A DNA stretch of 64,000 nucleotides from Muribaculaceae bacterium (GTDB taxonomy: Bacteria > Bacteroidota > Bacteroidia > Bacteroidales > Muribaculaceae). Of the stretch, positions 56,712 through 64,000 are shown piece by piece. Under the pieces are notes generated by a model, which was given only the letters and a program-made list of their open reading frames with translations, had not been told where the DNA came from and searched no databases. Where the stretch lies: positions 62,001-126,000 of the forward strand of contig JAFOXR010000024.1 in NCBI GenBank assembly GCA_017391675.1, read 5' to 3'. Position 1 is the first letter of the stretch. Each line of letters opens with the position of its first letter. The translations under genes and the position numbers were made by a program.

Positions 56712-57713
56712 TCATTGATTGTTTATTCTTACATCCAATTGCGGGAACGGGAAATTCAGACCTTTCTTTGGGAACTTCTCGTATACTATTTCATTTACGC
56801 TATAATAAACATCCCAATAGAATGCCGAATACACCCATGAACGAACAACGATATTCACACTATCGGCAGCAAGTTCTCCAAGAAATACTTGAGGTGATTT
56901 ATCGCCTTGCGGAATTTTTACGATTATACCACTTAGCCTGTTTGATGCACTTTGCGGACGCAATTTATAATCATCTTCACAAGTGGTTTTAACTATTCTG
57001 TCATCTGCCATAAGAATTTCCATTATAGTATTTCTCGCCAATTTCACATCATCTCCATAGGAAATAGTGAAAGTCCAGTCGAGTCTACGGTATAATTCGG
57101 TAGAATAATTATTGACTGTTCCTGTAGCCAGTCCGCCATTTGGAACGATTATAGTCTTGTTGTCGGGTGTGTTCAATACTGTACTGAAAATTTGTATTTC
57201 TTTTACTGTACCTGACAAGCCGTTATGTTCTATATAGTCTCCAACGCGATAGGGTTTGGTCAATAGTATAAGTACACCACCTGCAAAATTCTGTAAAGTA
57301 CCGCTTAGTGCCATACCTATAGCAACACCTGCAGAAGCAAAAATTGCTACAAATGAAGTGGTCTCAATACCGAGGATTCCAATAATTGAAACAACAAGAA
57401 TAAATAAAAGTACAATTCTTAATAGACTGAGCAGGAATGAGGAGAGTGATGCTTCTACACCGCGTTTTTCAAGAATCTTTGTGCTAATCTTGAACAGCCT
57501 GTTAATTATGAATTTACCAATGTAGAAAACAGCAAATGCAATAGCTATTCTGATGCCTAGAGAGATGATTCCTTGTACAATTTTTTGAGCTAACTCTTCA
57601 ATGGACATTGTTTTTAATGCCGTAATTAATTCAGATTTCTTTGCTGCAACAGCAACTGTATCTACTGCTTCAATTGTATTCTGTATGCTTAATATCAGAT
57701 TATTTAAAATCAT
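56712..57713 (-). CDS. Small-conductance mechanosensitive channel (MscS family)
   Basis: Releases solutes during osmotic downshock. The 333-residue protein has three membrane helices (about residues 48-70, 90-112, 120-150); the pore-lining helix reads SAGVAIGMALSGTLQNFAGG. The soluble beta domain starts KPYRVGDYIE and contains TPDNKTIIVPNG. The N-terminus has an extra 45-residue amphipathic segment. It follows the C11 peptidase gene by 10 bases and is followed by a strong terminator. Confidence 0.92.
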   Translation of the reverse strand: MILNNLILSIQNTIEAVDTVAVAAKKSELITALKTMSIEELAQKIVQGIISLGIRIAIAFAVFYIGKFIINRLFKISTKILEKRGVEASLSSFLLSLLRIVLLFILVVSIIGILGIETTSFVAIFASAGVAIGMALSGTLQNFAGGVLILLTKPYRVGDYIEHNGLSGTVKEIQIFSTVLNTPDNKTIIVPNGGLATGTVNNYSTELYRRLDWTFTISYGDDVKLARNTIMEILMADDRIVKTTCEDDYKLRPQSASNRLSGIIVKIPQGDKSPQVFLGELAADSVNIVVRSWVYSAFYWDVYYSVNEIVYEKFPKKGLNFPFPQLDVRINNQ

Positions 57714-57723
57714 AACATGAGAA

Positions 57724-58863
57724 TTATTGTTTTATGACATCATTATACCAAGATAAAACCTTATAATACGATTCGTTTACGCTAGTAGGCTGTGACATTC
57801 CCAAAATATAGGTTGACAGACCGGAATAATTCTCCGGATTGATTTTAATAGAATTAAAAATATATGGTGTGGCAGCCTTATATACGACGGCATCTGCAAT
57901 TGCTTTGTTGAATTCTTCAACTTGTGATTCGTTTGCCATCAGTTTTGTGTATTGTCCAAAATCATAGAACAAATATGGTTCTGTACGCTTATACTTCTGA
58001 ATGTCATAGTCATTAGTTATTTTAATGCCATTCATGTGTATGTCTTTGCATATTGAAGCCAGAGCGTCAAGTTTGCTGCAGTCAATCAATGAAATAGTGC
58101 ATGATTTTGCCGACCCATACAGCTTATTGTACTTTTCATAAGTGTTTTTACAGCACTGAATCAAATCAGGCTCATCTGCAAGGAAACAAGGAATATTATT
58201 GATATAGTCCATTCCGTCAATCGGCAATTCAGTGACGCTCCCCATGAAATAGCGAGTTTTATCCTTTAATTGGTATGCTACTTCAATTCCTGCCATGTAG
58301 CATGCGTCAGTGTATATGAATGAAAATGAATTCTCAGGTATAGCATCAGCTAGTACATCTATTGGCATTGTAGTTCCTCTGTCATCGCCAAAATCCATTA
58401 ATGAAGCATTGGTGCTGCGTGCTGTGAGCGATGAAGCCCAACCCGAAGCATGTGACCATAAAATCATTCCGTAATCATTTGCGGGAGCAGTGTCGAAAAC
58501 ATCACTTATGACCATTTGCATGCGTTCTTGAGTAGTGGATTTTATTTTTTCGTCATATGTTTTATGTACGACTTGTGCAGTTCCGCTTCCCTTTTTAACG
58601 ATTTCAACTAATCTTGGTGCAGATGTATTATTCACCCAATAAATCAATAATCTGCAATCGTTCAAGCCATTTGCGCTTATTGAAGCTTCTATTTCACTTA
58701 CATCATCTATGTCACAAGAGGCTAGCGAGTTGCTGGCTACCATATAAACAAGTAAAGTCCTCTTTGCAATCACTTGAGGTTCGTCACTATCCTTGCTGCA
58801 TGATGCTAATGGCATTAGAAGCGCGCACAAAAGGATTGCTAGTAAATATATGCTATTTTTCAT
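57724..58863 (-). CDS. Clostripain-family (C11) cysteine peptidase lipoprotein
   Basis: A 379-residue lipoprotein: the signal peptide ends in LASC with the lipidated Cys at residue 22, followed by an acidic stretch (SKDSDEP) compatible with outer-membrane sorting. The C11 dyad is visible as His138 (LWSHASGW) and Cys188 (TDACYMAGIE). Family members cleave after basic residues and some are self-activated; whether this one is processed cannot be told. It is the first gene of a two-gene unit with the MscS gene. Confidence 0.85.
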   Translation of the reverse strand: MKNSIYLLAILLCALLMPLASCSKDSDEPQVIAKRTLLVYMVASNSLASCDIDDVSEIEASISANGLNDCRLLIYWVNNTSAPRLVEIVKKGSGTAQVVHKTYDEKIKSTTQERMQMVISDVFDTAPANDYGMILWSHASGWASSLTARSTNASLMDFGDDRGTTMPIDVLADAIPENSFSFIYTDACYMAGIEVAYQLKDKTRYFMGSVTELPIDGMDYINNIPCFLADEPDLIQCCKNTYEKYNKLYGSAKSCTISLIDCSKLDALASICKDIHMNGIKITNDYDIQKYKRTEPYLFYDFGQYTKLMANESQVEEFNKAIADAVVYKAATPYIFNSIKINPENYSGLSTYILGMSQPTSVNESYYKVLSWYNDVIKQ

Positions 58864-58884
58864 ATTGTAATTTCAAAATTTTGT

Positions 58885-58892
58885 CAAAGATA
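58885..58892 (-). promoter_or_regulatory. -7 element of the C11 peptidase gene
   Basis: On the minus strand TATCTTTG is a full match, 21 bases before the ATG at 58863. It diverges from the tgt element 23 bases away, so the two promoters overlap and may compete. Confidence 0.45.
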
Positions 58893-58915
58893 CAATAAAA
58901 TGATTGATTTATCAC

Positions 58916-58923
58916 TATCTTTG
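58916..58923 (+). promoter_or_regulatory. -7 element of tgt
   Basis: TATCTTTG is a full match to TAnnTTTG, 17 bases before the tgt ATG. No TTTG is found at the right distance upstream; that stretch overlaps the divergent promoter. Confidence 0.45.
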
Positions 58924-58940
58924 TAGAATACAAATTAGAT

Positions 58941-60071
58941 ATGAAATACGAACTTCAAGCAAAAGATAAGAATAGTAATGCAAGAGCTGGTATAATAACT
59001 ACCGATCATGGCTGCATTGAAACGCCTATATTTATGCCTGTAGGTACTGTTGGCTCAGTAAAAGCAGTGCATATGCACGAATTGAGAGATGATGTTAAGG
59101 CTCAAATCATACTTGGTAATACATATCATCTTTATTTGCGTCCAGGTATGGATATTATTGAGAGGGCAGGCGGCTTGCATAAATTTAACGGTTGGGAACG
59201 CCCGATACTTACTGATAGTGGTGGTTTCCAAGTTTTTTCATTGTCTGAGAACAGAAAACTGGAAGAAGAGGGAGCTTACTTCAGAAGCCATATTGATGGA
59301 TCAAAACATCTATTTACGCCAGAGAATGTTGTTGATATACAACGCTCAATAGGTAGCGATATAATGATGGCGCTAGATGAATGTCCTCCAGGTAATTCTG
59401 ATTATGCTTATGCTAAAAAATCGCTAGCATTAACAACACGATGGCTAGCAAGAGGTTGGAAGCACTTCAACGAAACTGCTCCTAAGTATGGACACAGTCA
59501 AGCCTTTTTCCCTATAGTACAAGGTTGTGTGTATCCCGATTTACGCAGAGAATCGGCAAAATTCGTTTCCGATCTTGGAGCAGAGGGTAATGCCATAGGT
59601 GGACTTGCTGTAGGAGAGCCAGCTGAAAAAATGTACGAAATGATTGATGTTGTCAATGAAATTCTTCCTGAAGATAAGCCTAGGTATTTGATGGGAGTTG
59701 GAACTCCAGCCAATATACTTGAGGCTATTGATAGAGGAGTTGACATGATGGACTGTGTTATGCCGACAAGAAACGGTCGTAATGGCATGCTTTTTACGCA
59801 ACACGGGATAATGAACATGCGTAACAAGAAATGGGCCGATGATTATTCTCCAATTCAAGAAGACGGAGCCTCTTATGTAGACCGTGCGTATTCAAAAGCA
59901 TATTTAAGACATTTGTTTGTCAGTCAAGAAATACTAGCTTTACAGATTGCAAGCATTCACAATCTAGCGTTTTATTTATGGTTGGTTGGTGAGGCGCGTA
60001 AGCACATAATTGCCGGTGACTTCAAGTCCTGGAAGGAAGAAATGGTTATAAATGTAACTAGAAGATTATAA
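58941..60071 (+). CDS. tgt: Queuine/preQ1 tRNA-ribosyltransferase (zinc site degenerate)
   Basis: Exchanges guanine 34 of GUN-anticodon tRNAs for preQ1 or a related base. The 376-residue protein keeps the substrate Asp92 (LTDSGGFQ), GNTYHLYLRPG and the nucleophile Asp271 (DCVMPTRNGRNG). The usual C-x-C-x2-C zinc ligands are Gly309, Ser311 and Asp314, while His340 (ASIHNL) remains; the spacing to the His is unchanged. Structural zinc is thus probably absent. The stop codon overlaps the start of the LptF/G-like gene by one base (TAATG). Confidence 0.92.
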   Translation: MKYELQAKDKNSNARAGIITTDHGCIETPIFMPVGTVGSVKAVHMHELRDDVKAQIILGNTYHLYLRPGMDIIERAGGLHKFNGWERPILTDSGGFQVFSLSENRKLEEEGAYFRSHIDGSKHLFTPENVVDIQRSIGSDIMMALDECPPGNSDYAYAKKSLALTTRWLARGWKHFNETAPKYGHSQAFFPIVQGCVYPDLRRESAKFVSDLGAEGNAIGGLAVGEPAEKMYEMIDVVNEILPEDKPRYLMGVGTPANILEAIDRGVDMMDCVMPTRNGRNGMLFTQHGIMNMRNKKWADDYSPIQEDGASYVDRAYSKAYLRHLFVSQEILALQIASIHNLAFYLWLVGEARKHIIAGDFKSWKEEMVINVTRRL

Positions 60072-61216
60072 TGCGAATAACCGATTTATTTAAAGAAAAA
60101 GTTAAAGCATTTTCTTTGACGAGGAACAATAGCGAAGCCTGGTATAAAATCAAGCTGTTTGATTTATATATAATAAAGAAATTTCTTGGAACATATATAT
60201 TTTCAATTATACTATTGCTGGCAATAGTTGTAATGTTTGATATAAATGAAAAGCTTGACGCTATCTTAACTGCGCCATGGAAGGAAACTGTTTTTGACTA
60301 TTTCATGAATTTCCTTCCTTATTTCGCTAATCAATTCAGTCCGTTGTTTACATTTATTGCAGTTATCTTTTTTACATCTAAATTAGCAGACAATTCAGAA
60401 ATCATTGCCATGCTGTCAAGCGGTATCAGTTTCAAAAGACTTCTGATACCCTATATGGTATCGGCGGCAATAATAGCGTCGGTATCTTTTGTTTTGTCAG
60501 CGTATGTGATTCCACAAGCCAATATAAAACGAATTGCCTACTTCAATAAATATGTGAAAAATAAGCGGGTTGATTATGGATCAAACATTCAGTTAATGGT
60601 ATCACCTGGAGTAGTGGCATATATGTCACGATATGACAATAAGACAAAAACTGGCTACCGTTTCTCATTGGAGAAGTTTGAAGATAAAGTAATGGTGTCA
60701 AGATTGACTGCGCAGTCTGTTAAATATGATACATTGAACCGTTGGGTTCTGCATGACTATTCTATAAGAGAATTTCATGATTTACGCGAAAAAATTTCAC
60801 ATGGCAGCAAAAGAGACACTATTATCAATCTTGAGCCAAAGGATTTCCTTATTGCAAATAATGACCAGGACATGCTCACGATACCTCAATTGCGCACATA
60901 TATTGACAGACAGAAGAGCAGGGGAGTCGCCAACATAAAGAAATTCGAAATAGAACTCCATAAAAGATATGCGATGACAGCTGCAGCTTTTATTCTTACT
61001 GTGATTGGTATGACGCTTTCTTCTAAGAAAGTCAAAGGTGGTATGGGGCTGAATATCGGTATAGGATTGCTGCTTAGTTTCTCATATATTCTATTTACTA
61101 CAATTACATCAACATTTGCCGTCTCAGGATATACTTCTCCGATGGTAGCAATGTGGATTCCCAATGCGGTATATATTATTATAGCAATTTATCTTTATCG
61201 TAGGGCATCATTGTAG
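60071..61216 (+). CDS. LptF/LptG-family permease (YjgP/YjgQ)
   Basis: Inner-membrane subunit of the ABC exporter that extracts lipopolysaccharide. The 381-residue protein has two N-terminal helices (about residues 35-57 and 88-110), a third near 130-150, a periplasmic jellyroll domain, and three C-terminal helices. The phrase LYIIKKFLGTYIFS near the start and ALTAAAFILT-like MTAAAFILTVIGM late in the protein are typical. F and G cannot be told apart from one copy. It is coupled to tgt by a one-base overlap. Confidence 0.88.
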   Translation: MRITDLFKEKVKAFSLTRNNSEAWYKIKLFDLYIIKKFLGTYIFSIILLLAIVVMFDINEKLDAILTAPWKETVFDYFMNFLPYFANQFSPLFTFIAVIFFTSKLADNSEIIAMLSSGISFKRLLIPYMVSAAIIASVSFVLSAYVIPQANIKRIAYFNKYVKNKRVDYGSNIQLMVSPGVVAYMSRYDNKTKTGYRFSLEKFEDKVMVSRLTAQSVKYDTLNRWVLHDYSIREFHDLREKISHGSKRDTIINLEPKDFLIANNDQDMLTIPQLRTYIDRQKSRGVANIKKFEIELHKRYAMTAAAFILTVIGMTLSSKKVKGGMGLNIGIGLLLSFSYILFTTITSTFAVSGYTSPMVAMWIPNAVYIIIAIYLYRRASL

Positions 61217-61236
61217 TAATGAGTATCATATATAAC

Positions 61237-61274
61237 ATAGAAAAAGGTTATCACTCGTGATAACCTTTTTCTAT
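61237..61274. terminator. Bidirectional terminator between the LptF/G gene and lon
   Basis: Arms 61237-61253 and 61258-61274 form a 17-base-pair stem around a 4-base loop, with A- and T-runs in both arms. It begins 21 bases after the permease stop and touches the first base of the lon stop codon. Confidence 0.85.
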
Positions 61275-63721
61275 TATAGTTCGATTGCATTGTCAACCTT
61301 TTCGGGTAAGAGAGCAAAATCAAGTACATCTTTAATTGTTTTCACATAATGGAATGTGAGCCCTTTTAAGTAAATGTCCTTTATATCGTCGATATCCTTC
61401 TTATTCTCATGACATAGAATAATATCCGTGATACCAGCGCGCTTTGCAGCAAGAATCTTTTCCTTGATACCGCCTACAGGCAACACTTTGCCTCTTAAAG
61501 TTATTTCGCCTGTCATAGCAAGATTCTTGCGAACTTTGCGCTGAGTAAACGAAGAAGCAAGTGATGTCACCATAGTAACGCCTGCCGAAGGTCCGTCCTT
61601 AGGAATTGCTCCTTCAGGCACATGGATATGAACATTATACTTGTCAAATAATTCATAATCAATGCCAAATAATGAACTGTGTGATTTCAAGTACTGCATA
61701 GCTATTACAGCCGATTCTTTCATGACATCACCAAGGTTTCCTGTCAGTGTTAACTTCTCTCCCTTACCTTTTGATAATGAAGATTCAACGAACAGGATTT
61801 CTCCTCCCACAGCAGTCCATGCAAGTCCTGTAACCACTCCAGCAAACTCGTTTCCTTCATAATGGTCTTTTGTATATTCGGCAGCACCTAGGAATTCCTC
61901 GAGATTATTAATGGTTATTGATTTCGGATATTCTGATTCAGAAGCTTTGAGTCTTGCTATTCTGCGTAGAACTTTGGCAATCTTCTTGTCCAACTCACGG
62001 ACTCCGGATTCCCTCGTGTATGATTCTATGATTCTGGAAATAGCGGTCTTGGTGAAATCTATTTCTTTTGCTTTAAAACCATGTTCCTCTAGTTGCTTTG
62101 GAATAAGATGTTTTTTCGCAATTTCCACTTTTTCCTCCATTATATAGCCATTGATCTCAATTATTTCCATACGGTCAAGTAATGGCTGAGAAAGTGTTTG
62201 CAAAGAGTTTGCAGTTGCTATGAACAGAATCTTAGACAAGTCATAATCCATGTCAATGTAATTGTCATGGAAATGATTATTTTGTTCAGGGTCCAGTACT
62301 TCCAGAAGCGCCGATGATGGATCTCCCTTGAAGTCCTTGCCGATTTTATCTATTTCATCAAGAACAAATACAGGGTTAGAGCTTTCGCATTTACGCAAAG
62401 CTTCCATTATGCGACCAGGCATAGCGCCAATATAAGTTCTTCTGTGTCCGCGGATTTCTGCTTCATCATGCAAACCGCCTAATGACACTCTAGCATATTT
62501 GCGACCAAGCGCATCTGCTACCGATTTACCTAGCGATGTCTTACCTACACCAGGAGGGCCGTATAAGCAGATTATTGGAGATTTCATGTCGCCTCTCAAT
62601 TTGAGAACTGCCAAGTGTTCTAGAATGCGGTCCTTAACTTTATCAAGTCCATAGTGGTCATGATTAAGTTTGTTTTCTACGCTTTTCAGATTGAATTTAT
62701 CCACTGTATACTCATTCCACGGTAGATTCAACAGAGTGTCCAGATATGTATATTGAACATTGAAATCAGGTGATTGTGGATTGATTCGTTCTAGTTTACG
62801 CAGCTCCTTTGCAAATGCAGCTGCCGTTTCTTTATTCCATTTTTTTCTGCTAGCACGCTGCTCAAGTTCCGACAATTCATCATCAGATGTACCTAGTTCG
62901 TCTTGAATAGTGCGTATTTGTTGCTGCAAGAAATGTTCTCTTTGCTGTTGAGACAGATCTTCGCGAGTCTTTGATTGAATATCGGCCTTAAGCTCAAGCA
63001 ATTGTGCTTCCTTTGACAGTATTGAATACAATTTGTAAGCACGCTTCTTAATTGAGCGTATTTCAAGTAACGCCTGCTTCTCTGCAGGTGAGAATGGAAT
63101 GTTGGTTGCTAGGAAATTGATAAGATAGATAGGGTTGTCAATATTCTTGATAGCAAATGCCATCTCTTGACCGCCTTCAGTAAGATTCTTAAGAATGTTG
63201 AAAGTCAATTCTTTCAACGAAACTATTATAACCTCAAATTCCTTATCATTCTTTTGTGGCATCAATTCTTCTACCAATGATATACGGCCTTGCAAATAGG
63301 GCTTGGATTCGGTGAGATCATCTAGGTGAAATGTTGAATGTCCTTGCAGAATTACATTCGTAGAACCGTCGCCAAGTTCCAAGACTTTTACTACATCTGC
63401 AACAACTCCCACTTCATACAAGTCATTTAACCAGGGGTCTTCTACTTTGCTGTTTTTTTGGCACACAACACCAATTGGCTGATGATTCCTCTGAATTTCT
63501 TCGATTAGATTCAGAGACTTCGTTCTGCCTACTGCAATAGGTAGGGTAACGCCAGGAAAAAGAACCATATTTCTAAGGGCAAGAATGGGTATATCTTGCC
63601 CATCTAGACTTTGTATAGCCTCGTCACTGTCTATATCACCTTTAATTTCAGCAAAAATAGGCATTATGCGTGCAGAGCTTTCGTCGGAGCTCATATCAAA
63701 ATCTTTATTGAAATTTATCAT
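61274..63721 (-). CDS. lon: ATP-dependent protease Lon
   Basis: Cytoplasmic AAA+ protease that degrades misfolded and regulatory proteins. The 815-residue protein has the LON substrate-binding domain ([14 protein letters not shown] near residue 50), a coiled-coil region, the AAA+ module with [11 protein letters not shown] near 387, and the Ser-Lys protease domain: [10 protein letters not shown] (Ser near 710) and [14 protein letters not shown] (Lys near 752). The 40-residue acidic N-terminal extension is typical of Bacteroidota Lon. A sigma-54-like sequence lies upstream at 63771-63788. Confidence 0.95.
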   Translation of the reverse strand: MINFNKDFDMSSDESSARIMPIFAEIKGDIDSDEAIQSLDGQDIPILALRNMVLFPGVTLPIAVGRTKSLNLIEEIQRNHQPIGVVCQKNSKVEDPWLNDLYEVGVVADVVKVLELGDGSTNVILQGHSTFHLDDLTESKPYLQGRISLVEELMPQKNDKEFEVIIVSLKELTFNILKNLTEGGQEMAFAIKNIDNPIYLINFLATNIPFSPAEKQALLEIRSIKKRAYKLYSILSKEAQLLELKADIQSKTREDLSQQQREHFLQQQIRTIQDELGTSDDELSELEQRASRKKWNKETAAAFAKELRKLERINPQSPDFNVQYTYLDTLLNLPWNEYTVDKFNLKSVENKLNHDHYGLDKVKDRILEHLAVLKLRGDMKSPIICLYGPPGVGKTSLGKSVADALGRKYARVSLGGLHDEAEIRGHRRTYIGAMPGRIMEALRKCESSNPVFVLDEIDKIGKDFKGDPSSALLEVLDPEQNNHFHDNYIDMDYDLSKILFIATANSLQTLSQPLLDRMEIIEINGYIMEEKVEIAKKHLIPKQLEEHGFKAKEIDFTKTAISRIIESYTRESGVRELDKKIAKVLRRIARLKASESEYPKSITINNLEEFLGAAEYTKDHYEGNEFAGVVTGLAWTAVGGEILFVESSLSKGKGEKLTLTGNLGDVMKESAVIAMQYLKSHSSLFGIDYELFDKYNVHIHVPEGAIPKDGPSAGVTMVTSLASSFTQRKVRKNLAMTGEITLRGKVLPVGGIKEKILAAKRAGITDIILCHENKKDIDDIKDIYLKGLTFHYVKTIKDVLDFALLPEKVDNAIEL

Positions 63722-63770
63722 ATATATATCCTAATGTTCTGAATTTATAACTATAGCAATTCCTTATTAT

Positions 63771-63788
63771 AACAAATAGAGTGCCAAA
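63771..63788 (-). promoter_or_regulatory. Sigma-54-like sequence upstream of lon
   Basis: On the minus strand TTTGGCACTCTATTTGTT resembles the -24/-12 consensus TGGCAC-N5-TTGC, with GT instead of GC at -12. Its distance from the ATG at 63721 is suitable for a promoter. No good TAnnTTTG element is present in the 147-base gap, though the TTTG and TATTTG in this stretch could also serve the primary sigma factor. Confidence 0.3.
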
Positions 63789-63868
63789 CTTGCTTAATTT
63801 CGGTTCTACTACTAATTTATTAAATATTTTTCTGAAAAAAAGTCGTTCAAAATGCGTAGAAAGCAAAA

Positions 63869-64000
63869 TCATTCATGATGATAAGGCTCATTATTAATGA
63901 TTGTCATAGCACGATACAGTTGTTCTGTAAATATTAAACGAATCATTTCATGTGAAAATGTCATTTTTGACAAAGAAATTTTTTCGTTGGCTCGTTCTTT
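63869..64000 (-). CDS. rlmH: 23S rRNA (pseudouridine-1915-N3)-methyltransferase RlmH, C-terminal end
   Basis: Only the last 43 codons are in the window; the gene continues beyond 64000. The visible part reads [13 protein letters not shown], then [13 protein letters not shown] and ends NEPYHHE, the diagnostic C-terminus of the SPOUT methyltransferase RlmH (about 157 residues in full). It modifies helix 69 of 23S rRNA on the 70S ribosome. It lies upstream of lon on the same strand. Confidence 0.88.
   Translation of the reverse strand, partial: KERANEKISLSKMTFSHEMIRLIFTEQLYRAMTIINNEPYHHE

Overview
The window is an AT-rich chromosomal segment of a member of the Bacteroidales (Bacteroidota). The evidence is the tmRNA tag GENNYALAA, the type III glutamine synthetase, the GT3-type glycogen synthase, the OstA-like/SurA-like/MutL cluster, the DUF4293 membrane protein, and repeated TAnnTTTG (-7) promoter elements of the primary Bacteroidota sigma factor. 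Starts lack obvious Shine-Dalgarno sequences, also usual for the phylum. I saw no insertion sequence, prophage, CRISPR array, tRNA or rRNA; this looks like a core genome region. Genus cannot be fixed from the sequence alone.

Layout. 1-18822 (+): recQ, guaB, a tandem-parvulin PPIase, a SurA-like PPIase, an OstA-like protein, mutL, a serine hydrolase, a TPR/beta-propeller protein, cstA, a PHP phosphatase, metA and a U32 peptidase-family protein. 18833-20569 (-): nitrilase-family amidase, PlsC-like acyltransferase, small conserved protein. 20795-25071 (+): glycogen synthase and alpha-glucan phosphorylase. 25147-28987 (-): dCMP deaminase, S41 protease, 5-formyl-THF cyclo-ligase, a hemerythrin-like protein and a LuxR-type regulator in one tight run. 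29133-33484 (-): large TPR protein and M3 peptidase. 33620-35419 (+): DUF4293 protein and NhaD. 35435-38224 (-): uvrA. 38418-41382 (+): two YtxH proteins, a DUF1469 membrane protein, an unknown protein, prmA, an ECF sigma factor and a 52-residue ORF. 41429-44974 (-): LolC/E-like permease, tmRNA, Uup-like ABC-F ATPase. 45078-46913 (+): phosphoesterase/beta-propeller fusion. 46964-48385 (-): GH13 amylase. 48618-52707 (+): glnN and a long amidophosphoribosyltransferase. 52730-58863 (-): recQ2-recJ, MscS channel, C11 peptidase lipoprotein. 58941-61216 (+): tgt and an LptF/G permease. 61274-64000 (-): lon and the 3' end of rlmH.

Themes. Envelope biogenesis recurs (SurA-like, OstA-like, LptF/G, LolC/E-like). 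So do DNA repair (two RecQ, RecJ, MutL, UvrA), protein and ribosome quality control (Lon, tmRNA, ABC-F, S41 and M3 peptidases, PrmA, RlmH, Tgt), glycogen turnover and nitrogen/purine supply. All seven convergent gene junctions carry a hairpin able to act as a shared terminator, several overlapping the end of a coding sequence.

Points most worth a second look: a hemerythrin-like protein that has lost much of its diiron site next to a LuxR regulator whose receiver-like domain lacks the phospho-acceptor; a Tgt without three of its four zinc ligands; a MutL without the recognisable endonuclease motif; a short upstream ORF and long hairpin ahead of glnN; and a 52-residue ORF behind the ECF sigma factor.
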